Below, piece after piece: positions 51,531 to 59,766 of a DNA stretch of 64,000 nt. The stretch covers positions 1 through 64,000 of the forward strand of contig CAZSHG010000013.1 of the NCBI GenBank assembly GCA_964606695.1, given 5' to 3'. Made by a program: the position numbers and the translations under genes. Origin of the DNA: CAZSHG01 sp964606695 [NCBI: uncultured bacterium]. GTDB taxonomy: Bacteria; UBP14; UBA6098. How positions within the stretch are numbered: position 1 is the stretch's first letter; the number at the start of each line of letters is the position of its first letter. Below the pieces are notes generated by a model, which saw only the letters and a list, made by a program, of their open reading frames with translations, did not search any database and was not told the origin of the DNA.

Positions 51531-53279
51531 CTATTTATCTTCGGGCGGTTCGAGACTCGCGTAATATTCGTTCGTGTCCAGTATCAGTTGAGCCGCCTCT
51601 TGAATTATCTTATCAGTAGGCAAAATTACATACTGATAATTTGCGTCTTCACCCCACAGGTTAAGGACAATTTCCCTGCGTAATGAACGCTCTATATAAT
51701 CGCGATTCCTGTCGTAATCGCGCTCTTTTTCCATCTGGAACGCCGCTTTTAATTCCTCTACTTGAGTATTAACTTCTTCTCCGTATTCGAGTTCGACTAT
51801 AGTGCTTTCTACTTTCGCCAGTTCGATTTCCGGAATGCTTCGGTAGCTGAATTCCATCTCTTCGAGGTAGTTGATGAAATCGTTATACAACTCTTCGGAC
51901 ACGTCGAAATCCGGCGGTATATCGGGATTATCGGCCGTCCATTGGACTGCAAAATCGAAGAACGTGCTCTTCCTTTCGAGTTCAATTGCCAGCCTGGATA
52001 ATCTGTTGCTTTCCCTGGTAATATCCGGCATAACTCCGCCGCCGCCGTAAACGATGCGTCCATTTTCGGTATGGAAAACCGGTGCGTCTTCCGGGATTTC
52101 GGTTCCGTATTCCTCCAGGATTTCCTCTTCTTCCTCCCACCAGCGCGCGCTCGGATCCTCTTCCTTTTCGGCTTTTTCCTCTTCTTCTTCGCCTTCCGGC
52201 CTAAGAACTACTGATTCTGGCCGGTCGAGGTAATCTTCCTTCTGGATATTGCGGCCCGAGGCAATATAATAATGCGCCGTCGTAATCTTCAATGCTTCGC
52301 CTTCTTGAAGCGGAATAACGCTCTGAACCAGCCCTTTTCCGAAAGTTCTGGTTCCCATAATAACGCCACGGTCGTGATCCTGTATCGCACCGGACACAAT
52401 CTCACTGGCCGAGGCACTGCCACCGTTAACCAGGACCACTAAAGGGCCTTCGGTGTATTGAGATCCCCATCGCACGACATAATCCCGACGCTGGGAATCA
52501 TCGCGTCCCTTGGTGTAAACTATGGTATCCCCGGGCTCGAGGAACACGCTGGCTACTTCCACGGCCTGCGAAAGCAACCCGCCCGGATTCGACCGAAGAT
52601 CGAATATCAATCCCTTCATTCCCTGGGCGCTCAATGAATCTATCGCCTGGCGGAGTTCCGGGCCGGCATCGTCGGAGAAACGCGTCAGGCGGATGTAACC
52701 CACCGAATCCTGTGTCAGGCCGGCGAAGGGCACGGCATCGATGTGGATTATATCTCTGGTGATTGTGTAATCTATAGGCTCAGGCTCGCCCACTCTCACA
52801 ATAGTTATCGTAACCTGAGTTCCGGGTTCACCGCGAAGAACTTCTACGGCGTCCTCGGTGGTCATGCCTTTAGTGGGTTCACCCTCGATAGCCACTATCT
52901 TGTCGCCCGCACGGAGACCCAGCCTATATGCCGGCGTGCCCTCCATGGGCGATATTACCGTAAGTATCTTATCTCGAATACCGATTATTATTCCCAGCCC
53001 GCCGAATTCGCCTCGCGTGCTCGTTTTAAGATCGTCGGTTTCTTTCGCCGTCATGAACACGGTATGATGATCGAGCCCGTCGAGCATGCCCCTGATGCCG
53101 GCCATAACAAGCTTGTGCGTATCTATGGGGTCAACGTATTTCTCATAAACCTCCTGAATTATCCGCTGGATAATTTTCAGGTCCTTGAAAAAATTACTCT
53201 CGCTCTTCTGGGCAAGCGTAACTGCCGATAGGGCTAATAATATCGCGAATATCAAAGGTAATATTATTTTTCTCTTCAT
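51531..53279 (-). CDS. ctpA: C-terminal processing peptidase (S41 family, CtpA-like)
   Basis: A periplasmic serine protease of 582 residues. A signal peptide (IILPLIFAILLALSAVTLAQ) is followed by a PDZ domain (GGLGIIIGIRDKILTVISPMEGTPAYRLGL over about 95-175, split here as IGIRDKILTVISP and GTPAYRLGLRAGDKI). The protease domain has RSNPGGLL and the catalytic Ser near 289 in GGSASASEIVSGA; Lys near 315 is in TFGKGLVQS. A Glu-rich insert (EEEEEKAEKEED) and a long C-terminal helical region follow. Such proteases trim or degrade periplasmic proteins. Start overlaps the tmk stop (ATGA). Confidence 0.9.
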   Translation of the reverse strand: MKRKIILPLIFAILLALSAVTLAQKSESNFFKDLKIIQRIIQEVYEKYVDPIDTHKLVMAGIRGMLDGLDHHTVFMTAKETDDLKTSTRGEFGGLGIIIGIRDKILTVISPMEGTPAYRLGLRAGDKIVAIEGEPTKGMTTEDAVEVLRGEPGTQVTITIVRVGEPEPIDYTITRDIIHIDAVPFAGLTQDSVGYIRLTRFSDDAGPELRQAIDSLSAQGMKGLIFDLRSNPGGLLSQAVEVASVFLEPGDTIVYTKGRDDSQRRDYVVRWGSQYTEGPLVVLVNGGSASASEIVSGAIQDHDRGVIMGTRTFGKGLVQSVIPLQEGEALKITTAHYYIASGRNIQKEDYLDRPESVVLRPEGEEEEEKAEKEEDPSARWWEEEEEILEEYGTEIPEDAPVFHTENGRIVYGGGGVMPDITRESNRLSRLAIELERKSTFFDFAVQWTADNPDIPPDFDVSEELYNDFINYLEEMEFSYRSIPEIELAKVESTIVELEYGEEVNTQVEELKAAFQMEKERDYDRNRDYIERSLRREIVLNLWGEDANYQYVILPTDKIIQEAAQLILDTNEYYASLEPPEDK

Positions 53280-53923
53280 CTTAGTTGGCCTCCGAAATCC
53301 TTTTCGGCCATGAACTTTGTTAGAACTTCTCTGACTTTTACAGCGGTGTGTTCGATTTCCCTCGAACCATCTACGACGGCGAACCTGTTTTTGTGCCGTT
53401 CGCTTATCTCTATATACGCCTTTCGGACGTCCCGCATAAACTCGATTCCTTCCTCTTCCAGGCGATCGAGTTCACGGTTGTTGGTTCGCGACAACGCGAG
53501 TTCGACCGGAATATCGATTAATATCGTAAGATCGGGCCATCTCGGTATGACCAGCTCGTTTAGCCTTTCCACGAGTTCCAACCCTATTTTTCTTCCTCCG
53601 CCCTGGTAGGCCGTAGAACTATCCGCGAATCTATCTGTCAGGACTGTTTCGCCGGCTTCGAGGCGCGGCGTAATGATTTCCGTGGAATGCTGGTGCCGAG
53701 AGGCGAGATAGAGCAACAATTCCGCCATCGGGGTAACACCGCCCCGTAAATTCGTATCTAAAAGAACATCTCTTATTCTTTCCGCAAGTTTTGTGCCACC
53801 GGGCTCTCGAGTTTGCGTTACACAATGGCCCTTTTGAGAAAGGAATTCCGCGGCAAGTCTCATATGAGTCGATTTGCCCGAACCGTCTATTCCCTCGAAT
53901 GATATGAATATGCCGTTATTCGT
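53276..53923 (-). CDS. tmk: Thymidylate kinase, with no standard start codon (ACG proposed)
   Basis: Phosphorylates dTMP to dTDP. From ACG at 53923 it gives 215 residues, the usual length. The P-loop ISFEGIDGSGKST, TREPGGT, DRFADSSTAYQGGGR and the LID region are all present. The first ATG (53863) lies after the P-loop and would remove it. Between the in-frame stop TAG at 53947 and the P-loop there is no ATG, GTG or TTG. ACG at 53923 sits four bases after GGAGG and would give NNGIFISFEG, matching Tmk N-termini that begin M-x-x-G-x-F-I. ATA codons further in are weaker options; a sequence error (T read as C) is possible. It heads the tmk-ctpA-tauE-isomerase run. Confidence 0.88.
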   Translation of the reverse strand, partial: TNNGIFISFEGIDGSGKSTHMRLAAEFLSQKGHCVTQTREPGGTKLAERIRDVLLDTNLRGGVTPMAELLLYLASRHQHSTEIITPRLEAGETVLTDRFADSSTAYQGGGRKIGLELVERLNELVIPRWPDLTILIDIPVELALSRTNNRELDRLEEEGIEFMRDVRKAYIEISERHKNRFAVVDGSREIEHTAVKVREVLTKFMAEKDFGGQLR

Positions 53924-53946
53924 TTTGCCTCCAAATCGATTGAACT

Positions 53947-53974
53947 AAAATAACTCTATTATAGCGCATGTCAA
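53947..53974 (-). promoter_or_regulatory. Promoter for tmk-ctpA-tauE-isomerase
   Basis: Minus strand TTGACA (53974-53969), 16-base spacer, TATTTT (53952-53947). The start of transcription should fall near 53940, leaving only a short leader before GGAGG (53932-53928) and the proposed ACG start. This limits where tmk translation can begin. Confidence 0.55.
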
Positions 53975-54024
53975 GTTGGTTTAATGTCCTGAACGTAAAG
54001 CGAGAAAATTATTGATGTTATATC

Positions 54025-54053
54025 TTGACGAAACGTATTTAACAAAGCATATT
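54025..54053 (+). promoter_or_regulatory. Candidate promoter for clpB
   Basis: TTGACG (54025-54030), 17-base spacer, CATATT (54048-54053). A TATAAT at 54056-54061 is too far from this -35. No CIRCE-type inverted repeat is seen, so HrcA control is not supported. Confidence 0.4.
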
Positions 54054-54100
54054 GTTATAATATTGCAGGATTTAGTTTACATTCCCGAACGGAGCTTATT

Positions 54101-56707
54101 ATGGATGTTAACAAATTTACCGAATCGTCGCAGGAATTAATACGTAAAGCCCGCGACCTGGCCATCCAGAGGAAAAACAGCCAGGTAGAACCCATTCATC
54201 TTCTTTATCTTATTTCCGAGAACCGTGAGGGAATCGGCCTGAAACTGCTGGCTATGATCGCTATCGATCCCACCGAATTATTCGAGAATACCAAAAACGC
54301 CCTGGCCAGAATACCCGTTCTCAGCTCGACGTCCGACGAGGTTTATTTCTCGCCGGATTGCAGTAAGGTGCTTGAGAACGCCGTGGAGGAAGCCGAACGA
54401 TTCAAGGATGATTTTGTGTCCGTGGAACACATAATACTCGCCATGGTCAAGGAAGACCACACCGACGCGGGTTCTATCCTCCGGGAACTCGGCGCGAACG
54501 AAAATGTATTACTCCGCGCACTAAAGAAGATACGGGGACACACCAGGGTAACCGATCAGTCGCCGGAAACCAAATTCGCCGCCCTCGATCGTTACGGCAT
54601 AGACTTTACTCAACTCGCCGAGCAGGGTAAACTCGACCCCGTTATCGGACGCATCGAGGAAATACGGCGCGTGATGAAAGTCCTGTCTCGCAGGCGGAAA
54701 AACAATCCCGCTCTCGTGGGCGAACCGGGGGTTGGAAAAACGGCTATCGTCGAAGGGCTTGCGCAGAAAATCATCACCGGCGACGTTCCAGACAATCTCA
54801 AGGGAACGAGGCTGATTCAACTCGATCTGGGACAATTACTCGCGGGAGCCAAATATCGGGGTGAATTCGAGGATAGACTCAAAGCCTTCATTAAGGAAGT
54901 TACCGGGTCGGAGGGCAAGATAATAATGTTCATCGACGAGATGCACACTATTGTCGGTGCCGGCGCGGCGGAGGGCGCTATCGACGCATCGAACATGCTC
55001 AAACCACCTCTCGCACGAGGAGAACTACGAGCAATCGGCGCGACTACTTACGACGAATATCGAAAGCATATCGAGAAAGACCCCGCCCTCGAAAGGCGTT
55101 TCGCGCCGGTATATATCGAGGAAAACACCGTAGATGAGACAATTTCGATTTTACGCGGATTGAAAGAGAAGTATGAAGTCCATCATGGAGTCATCATCCG
55201 CGACGACGCCCTTATAGCGGCCGCCCGGCTCTCCGATCGCTACGTTGCGGACAGATTCCTGCCCGACAAGGCAATCGATCTCATCGACGAGGCCGCGGCG
55301 AATCTGCGAATCGATCTCGCATCACAACCGGCGGAACTGGACGCCCTGGAAAAAAGATTGATTCAAATGGAAATCGAAAAACACGGGATCGAAAAGGACG
55401 AATCCGCGGAGGAAAAATTATCCGAAATCGACGAGGAAATAAACGAGTTGAAAGAAAAACGGGGTACACTCCGCGCTACATGGATAAAAGAAAAGGAGCT
55501 GATAGATAAAATAAATTCGGTTCAATCGAGAATAGACTCGGCTCGCACCGAACTCGAACAGGCGGAACGCAAAGGGGATCTCGAGGCCGCGGCGCGCATC
55601 AAATACGGCGCAATGTCCGCCCTACAACAGATGCTGGAAGACCACCGCGAAGAACTGGGCGAAATCCAAAAAGGAGGTTCGCTACTCCGCGAAGAGGTTA
55701 CCGCAGAAGACATAGCAAGGGTATTATCGAGCTGGACGAATATACCGGTATCGAAACTTACCGAAAGCGAATCGAAGAAACTGCTAAAACTCGAGGATGA
55801 ACTTAAAAAGCGCGTAATCGGGCAGGAAAGAGCCGTGGAGGCCGTTTCCAACGTCGTTCGATCTGCCCGTGCCGGGCTGGCCGACCCCAATCGCCCGCTG
55901 GGAAGTTTTATTTTCCTCGGAAGCACGGGAGTAGGCAAAACCGAGCTGGCAAAGACCCTTGCGCAAACACTTTTCGACGATGAACGCGCGTTGATACGAA
56001 TCGACATGAGCGAGTATATGGAGAAATTTTCTGTGAGCAGGCTTATAGGCGCGCCCCCGGGATATGTCGGTTACGACGAGGGGGGACAACTCACGGAAGC
56101 GGTCAGGCGGCATCCCTATTCGGTCGTCCTCTTCGATGAAATCGAAAAAGCCCATCCTGAGGTTTTCAATCTGCTCCTGCAAGTTCTCGATGACGGACGA
56201 CTGACCGATAACAAAGGCCGAACGGTGAATTTCAGGAACACTATCCTGATATTGACATCCAATATCGGAAGCAGGATGATAATGGAGCGGACGGAAGGAC
56301 TAACTCCCGGCAAACGCGAGAAAATCATGGAGGAAATTCGACGCGAATTGATGGAGATGTTACGCAATGTCCTTCCTCCGGAATTTCTCAATCGTATCGA
56401 CGATATTGTCGTATTCAATCCACTGCTACTCAAAGATATGCGCGATATAGTAAAGCTTCGTTTCTCCGAATTAACCGAACGATTGGAAGACAGAGGAATC
56501 GATCTTCAATTGAGCGACAAAGCCCTGGATTGGCTCGCACGAGAGGGTTACGATCCACAGTTCGGAGCGAGACCGGTGAAAAGGGTTCTTAATTCGGAAG
56601 TAGGCAGAAAATTATCCTCCGAAATACTGTCTGGCGACATCGAAGAGGGAGAAAAAGCGGTGGTCGATATCGAGGAAAACAAAATCGCGATTATAAAGAA
56701 AAGGTAG
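54101..56707 (+). CDS. clpB: ATP-dependent chaperone ClpB
   Basis: Hexameric disaggregase that works with DnaK. The 868-residue protein has the Clp-N double repeat (about 1-150) and first AAA+ domain with Walker [16 protein letters not shown] near 210. A long coiled-coil middle domain follows (about 400-530, [21 protein letters not shown] split across it). The second AAA+ domain has Walker [16 protein letters not shown] near 607, plus [22 protein letters not shown] with the pore Tyr. The middle domain marks ClpB rather than ClpA or ClpC. Length is typical. Confidence 0.93.
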   Translation: MDVNKFTESSQELIRKARDLAIQRKNSQVEPIHLLYLISENREGIGLKLLAMIAIDPTELFENTKNALARIPVLSSTSDEVYFSPDCSKVLENAVEEAERFKDDFVSVEHIILAMVKEDHTDAGSILRELGANENVLLRALKKIRGHTRVTDQSPETKFAALDRYGIDFTQLAEQGKLDPVIGRIEEIRRVMKVLSRRRKNNPALVGEPGVGKTAIVEGLAQKIITGDVPDNLKGTRLIQLDLGQLLAGAKYRGEFEDRLKAFIKEVTGSEGKIIMFIDEMHTIVGAGAAEGAIDASNMLKPPLARGELRAIGATTYDEYRKHIEKDPALERRFAPVYIEENTVDETISILRGLKEKYEVHHGVIIRDDALIAAARLSDRYVADRFLPDKAIDLIDEAAANLRIDLASQPAELDALEKRLIQMEIEKHGIEKDESAEEKLSEIDEEINELKEKRGTLRATWIKEKELIDKINSVQSRIDSARTELEQAERKGDLEAAARIKYGAMSALQQMLEDHREELGEIQKGGSLLREEVTAEDIARVLSSWTNIPVSKLTESESKKLLKLEDELKKRVIGQERAVEAVSNVVRSARAGLADPNRPLGSFIFLGSTGVGKTELAKTLAQTLFDDERALIRIDMSEYMEKFSVSRLIGAPPGYVGYDEGGQLTEAVRRHPYSVVLFDEIEKAHPEVFNLLLQVLDDGRLTDNKGRTVNFRNTILILTSNIGSRMIMERTEGLTPGKREKIMEEIRRELMEMLRNVLPPEFLNRIDDIVVFNPLLLKDMRDIVKLRFSELTERLEDRGIDLQLSDKALDWLAREGYDPQFGARPVKRVLNSEVGRKLSSEILSGDIEEGEKAVVDIEENKIAIIKKR

Positions 56708-56715
56708 GAATAGAT

Positions 56716-57075
56716 ATGATCTACGAAGAGTTAGATGAGATTCTGATATATTGCGAGAACTTCGACTGGGAGAATACTCTGGACAATCTCTTCCACGCGG
56801 AAGATACGCTAACCAGACTTAAATTCATCGACAGAGCCGTCCTGTTTCTCAACGACCAGGATTGCGATGAAAAAGCGGATCCCGCTATACTCGACCTACT
56901 CGAAGTTATAATCGATTACCGGGATTTAATCCAGGAATTCGACGATAGTTTTGTCGCGGAAGAGGATTCGCCTTTCGAACTGTTCCGGGAAAACGAATAT
57001 GTCCGGGAAATAGAAACTGAACTTCGACAACATTCGGAGATAATAATAGAGCGGTTATCCGATATAAATGAATAG
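56716..57075 (+). CDS. Small acidic protein of unknown function
   Basis: A 119-residue, strongly acidic, mostly helical-looking protein (ELDEILIYCENFDWENTL; LLEVIIDYRDLIQEFDD). No signal peptide or membrane segment. I do not recognise a family. It starts nine bases after clpB, with TAGGAATAG before its ATG, so it is probably made from the clpB message; a ClpB-associated role is only a guess from position. Confidence 0.7.
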   Translation: MIYEELDEILIYCENFDWENTLDNLFHAEDTLTRLKFIDRAVLFLNDQDCDEKADPAILDLLEVIIDYRDLIQEFDDSFVAEEDSPFELFRENEYVREIETELRQHSEIIIERLSDINE

Positions 57076-57130
57076 GGGCAAATCGTTGTAGCGTTCCGTT
57101 TACTCCGAGAGCTAATTACTGGCTACACTC

Positions 57131-57159
57131 TTGACAAAAGACCATTATATAAGTATTTA
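57131..57159 (+). promoter_or_regulatory. Promoter for coaE
   Basis: TTGACA (57131-57136), 17-base spacer, TATTTA (57154-57159), 37 bases before the coaE ATG. One of the clearest examples of the promoter form seen in this window. Confidence 0.6.
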
Positions 57160-57196
57160 TATTACAGACTTGATATAGAACAAAGGAGTTCGTTCA

Positions 57197-57796
57197 ATGA
57201 TTCTTGTTGGAGTTACAGGTCCGATAGCGTCAGGCAAAACCACTGTCTGTAATATTTTCGAAGAAATGGGCGCTTTACTCATCGACGCCGATAAGATGGG
57301 GCACGATGCGTTGGAGGAACCCTCCGCCAGGATAAAATTAGTCCGATATTTCGGCGAAGAAGTAATCGACGAGGATGGCCTCATAAATCGCGGGCGAATA
57401 GCTCAGATAGTTTTCGCCAACAAAGAAGCCCTTAAAGTGCTCGAGAAGATCACTCATCCCGTTCTTATTAAAAAACTTCTCGATATAATCGATGAAATGA
57501 GGTCCAGCGGTTTTCCCGGTATTGCCGTAATAGACGCCGCGATGCTTCCGCTATGGGACGAAATACTCGATAAACTCGACTATCTCGTGATGGTTCACTC
57601 ACCCAAATGGCAACGGGCGAACCGCCTCATTCAAGATAGGGGAATGCCGCAGGAACAGTGCGAGCAAAGGATGGACGCGCAGGAATCGCTTTTTGAAAAA
57701 ATCACGCCTCAAATAGATTACATTATAAAAAACAACGGCGATTTAATGGAAATCCGGGGCAAGGCGGTCAAAGTCTGGCTGGATATCAAGAGGTAA
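57197..57796 (+). CDS. coaE: Dephospho-CoA kinase
   Basis: Adds the 3'-phosphate to dephospho-CoA, the last step of coenzyme A synthesis. The 199-residue protein has P-loop GPIASGKTT, the DADKMGHDAL substrate-binding block, LVRYFGEEVIDEDGLINR, and the KITHPV motif. The LID region is RANRLIQDRGMPQEQCEQRM. Length is normal (about 200). Its end overlaps the convergent zinc-ribbon gene by 11 bases. AAAGGAG precedes the ATG. Confidence 0.93.
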   Translation: MILVGVTGPIASGKTTVCNIFEEMGALLIDADKMGHDALEEPSARIKLVRYFGEEVIDEDGLINRGRIAQIVFANKEALKVLEKITHPVLIKKLLDIIDEMRSSGFPGIAVIDAAMLPLWDEILDKLDYLVMVHSPKWQRANRLIQDRGMPQEQCEQRMDAQESLFEKITPQIDYIIKNNGDLMEIRGKAVKVWLDIKR

Positions 57797-58928
57797 ACTG
57801 CTCCTTTTCCGAACCAAGTTTTTCCTGAACAAATGTTGTTATTCTGGCGATAAGGTATAAATATAGCACAAGGCCGATAGCACCAAACACGCCGGCGTTA
57901 TTGGTCAAAAGCGCATAGACCGCAATCAGGCCACCTATTGAGGCTCCAACCACACCGGGGAGTTCTCTTAACCCGATCGCTTTCCTCGATGGATTTGAGT
58001 TGTTTACCGCACCGATAATGGAAATCGAAAGACCGACGACCAGTCCGAAACACAGGTTAGTCAGAATTATCGATACCGCCTTCTTCCATGAGTATATCTG
58101 AGTTCCGGCATCCGTAAAGGGCATGAACCCCGTTCCGATAAGCGCCGCAATTATAGAGAGAACCAACCCGAAAACCACTCCCACTATAACCCCTCCAAGC
58201 AAGAAGGACTTGAAATCTTTCCTGTCAAAGCTAAAACTCCTCTTTTCCGTTGCTTCGGTCTCTGGTTTGCTCAACGACTCGAAAATACTCGCGAGGTCGG
58301 GCATTCTGCCTGCTACTGTATTGTCTCCCTCTGGCGTGAGTATAATTGTTTCCCTTTCTATCTGGCCGTTTCGCACCCAGTTCCGTAACATAATAATATC
58401 GAGAGGGCCGCTTTCGTTGCCGTCCTCGTCGATGATATAGTATCCCTGGCGTGTTTTTTTCTTCTTAACGGGTTTCGCCTGGACGCCTATTGGAATAAGG
58501 GATTCTCTATGATTGGAACCGGACAAATCCCCCTGTTCTTCTCCTGTAAGCTTTTCCCCGACGTTTACATCCGTTAAACCGCCAAAAACTCTATTTATTT
58601 CAGGCGGCGGTGGCGGCGGCGGTTTGCGTTGTTTCGGTTTCTCGAAAACGAAATCGATGCCGCATTTTTTACAGTTAACCTTAATTTTTCCGTCGGGTAT
58701 TCTGGAAGGATCGACGACGTATGCGGTATCGCATTTTGGACATTGGATCTTCAAACGACCGTCGGGCAGTTGTTCCGTTATTGCCGTCGTAGTTGTTTTT
58801 TTCTTTTTCTTCTTCTTGATTAAAAACTCCGTGCCGCACCTTTTACACCGTATCTTTACTGGCTTGTCCGGTAACTTTTCGTCCGGGACAATCGCCTTCG
58901 TGCCGCATTTTTCGCAGGTTATCTCCAT
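57786..58928 (-). CDS. Double zinc-ribbon (MJ0042) / GYF_2 / four-helix membrane protein
   Basis: A 380-residue protein with an unusual layout. Two MJ0042-type zinc ribbons fill the N-terminus, with Cys pairs at 5/8 and 28/31, and at 63/66 and 86/89. Between them lies a run of Lys then Thr (residues about 38-48). A Pro-rich linker leads to a GYF_2-like domain at about 165-225 (GYYIIDEDGNESGPLDI, LRNWVRNGQI). Four membrane helices follow (LLGGVIVGVVFGLVLSIIAAL and three more). MJ0042 proteins are often found in membrane-linked assemblies of unknown role. Function is unknown. It converges on coaE and overlaps it by 11 bases. Confidence 0.78.
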   Translation of the reverse strand: MEITCEKCGTKAIVPDEKLPDKPVKIRCKRCGTEFLIKKKKKKKTTTTAITEQLPDGRLKIQCPKCDTAYVVDPSRIPDGKIKVNCKKCGIDFVFEKPKQRKPPPPPPPEINRVFGGLTDVNVGEKLTGEEQGDLSGSNHRESLIPIGVQAKPVKKKKTRQGYYIIDEDGNESGPLDIIMLRNWVRNGQIERETIILTPEGDNTVAGRMPDLASIFESLSKPETEATEKRSFSFDRKDFKSFLLGGVIVGVVFGLVLSIIAALIGTGFMPFTDAGTQIYSWKKAVSIILTNLCFGLVVGLSISIIGAVNNSNPSRKAIGLRELPGVVGASIGGLIAVYALLTNNAGVFGAIGLVLYLYLIARITTFVQEKLGSEKEQFTS

Positions 58929-59054
58929 AAGCTATTCTTCGCCTGTATTCTTATTAATAATATTAATTCACCTTTTTTATTTGTCAAGTCAATATAGTGT
59001 ATTTTTTTGAAAAAATTTTTCTGTAATCCCTTGCCAATTAAGCTATTTGAATTC

Positions 59055-59078
59055 TTGTCTAAATTTCGACTTAGACAA
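59055..59078. promoter_or_regulatory. Inverted repeat in the gap before the diaphorase operon
   Basis: TTGTCTAA-N8-TTAGACAA, perfect 8-base arms. It lies about 90 bases upstream of the NuoE-gene -35 and 130 bases from the zinc-ribbon gene start. No T-tract follows, so an operator is more likely than a terminator. The 58929-59283 gap otherwise holds the promoter and leader hairpin listed next; I see no small gene. Confidence 0.45.
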
Positions 59079-59164
59079 AGCGATGTAATTCAATGCAATT
59101 CAAGCGGTTCGTCTGTCGAGTTATTCATCCCGCCCCTAATCCGCTAAGAACTTGAAAAAAACCT

Positions 59165-59193
59165 TTGCAACCGTTCCACGATACAATTATAAT
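59165..59193 (+). promoter_or_regulatory. Promoter for the NuoE-NuoF-oxidoreductase operon
   Basis: TTGCAA (59165-59170), exactly 17 bases, then a perfect TATAAT (59188-59193). The first gene starts 91 bases downstream, leaving a leader of about 84 bases. Confidence 0.65.
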
Positions 59194-59202
59194 AAATGAC
59201 TG

Positions 59203-59231
59203 TTTCCTCGGAGAACGCTTTTCCGGGGAAG
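59203..59231 (+). promoter_or_regulatory. Leader hairpin at the 5' end of the diaphorase mRNA
   Basis: UUUCCUCGGA (59203-59212) pairs with UCCGGGGAAG (59222-59231): ten pairs including two G-U, nine-base loop. It begins at about the expected transcription start. No U-tract follows. It may stabilise the message or take part in control. Confidence 0.45.
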
Positions 59232-59283
59232 ATGATTCTTAATATTTTCCAGATATTTAAAAATTATCACCCAAAGGAGCCAC

Positions 59284-59766
59284 ATGGGAGTTAAAGGACG
59301 AGAAATCGACCTCGACGTCTTTCGAGAGAAAATGGGGGTTTACGAACGCGCCCCCGGGCAGGTAATTCCACTGCTTCAGCTCGGACAGGAACTTTTCGGT
59401 TACGTTTCGCCGGGCATATTCCATGAAATTTCGATGCATACCGGAGTGCCGATATCGCAGATTTACGGCGTCGCTACTTTCTACGCGCAGTTCCGCCTGA
59501 CGCCGGTCGGTGAACATATCATCCGTATATGCCACGGGACGGCCTGTCATGTCGCTAACGTGAACCTTATAACAGAGGCCATCGAAGACGAGCTGAAAGT
59601 CAAGAACGGCGAGACCACCGAGGACGGTAAATTCACGCTGGAATTGGTGAGTTGTCTCGGGTGCTGTTCGCTGGCTCCGGTAATCATGGTTGACGACGAC
59701 ACCCACGGACGCCTGACGCCCGACAAGGCGCGACAGGTAATCGGCCAATATCGGGAGGGATCGTGA
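59284..59766 (+). CDS. NuoE/HydC-type 2Fe-2S subunit of NAD-linked oxidoreductase
   Basis: A 160-residue thioredoxin-fold ferredoxin subunit that carries electrons to or from NuoF-type flavoproteins. The 2Fe-2S ligands are visible as Cys83 and Cys88 (CHGTAC) and Cys124 and Cys128 (CLGCC). The N-terminal helical part (GQVIPLLQLGQELFGYVSPG) and YGVATFYAQF are family hallmarks. It stands at the head of an operon with a NuoF-type subunit (four-base overlap) and a molybdopterin-type fusion. No complex I membrane genes follow. This layout fits soluble formate dehydrogenase or hydrogenase complexes. AAAGGAG precedes the ATG. Confidence 0.92.
   Translation: MGVKGREIDLDVFREKMGVYERAPGQVIPLLQLGQELFGYVSPGIFHEISMHTGVPISQIYGVATFYAQFRLTPVGEHIIRICHGTACHVANVNLITEAIEDELKVKNGETTEDGKFTLELVSCLGCCSLAPVIMVDDDTHGRLTPDKARQVIGQYREGS

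Noticed and set aside
53948-54100. CIRCE or other heat-shock operator before clpB.
   Set aside because: No TTAGCACTC-N9-GAGTGCTAA repeat or close variant is visible.
59203-59231. The leader hairpin before the NuoE gene as an intrinsic terminator.
   Set aside because: No U-tract follows the stem; the sequence after it is GATGATTCTT.
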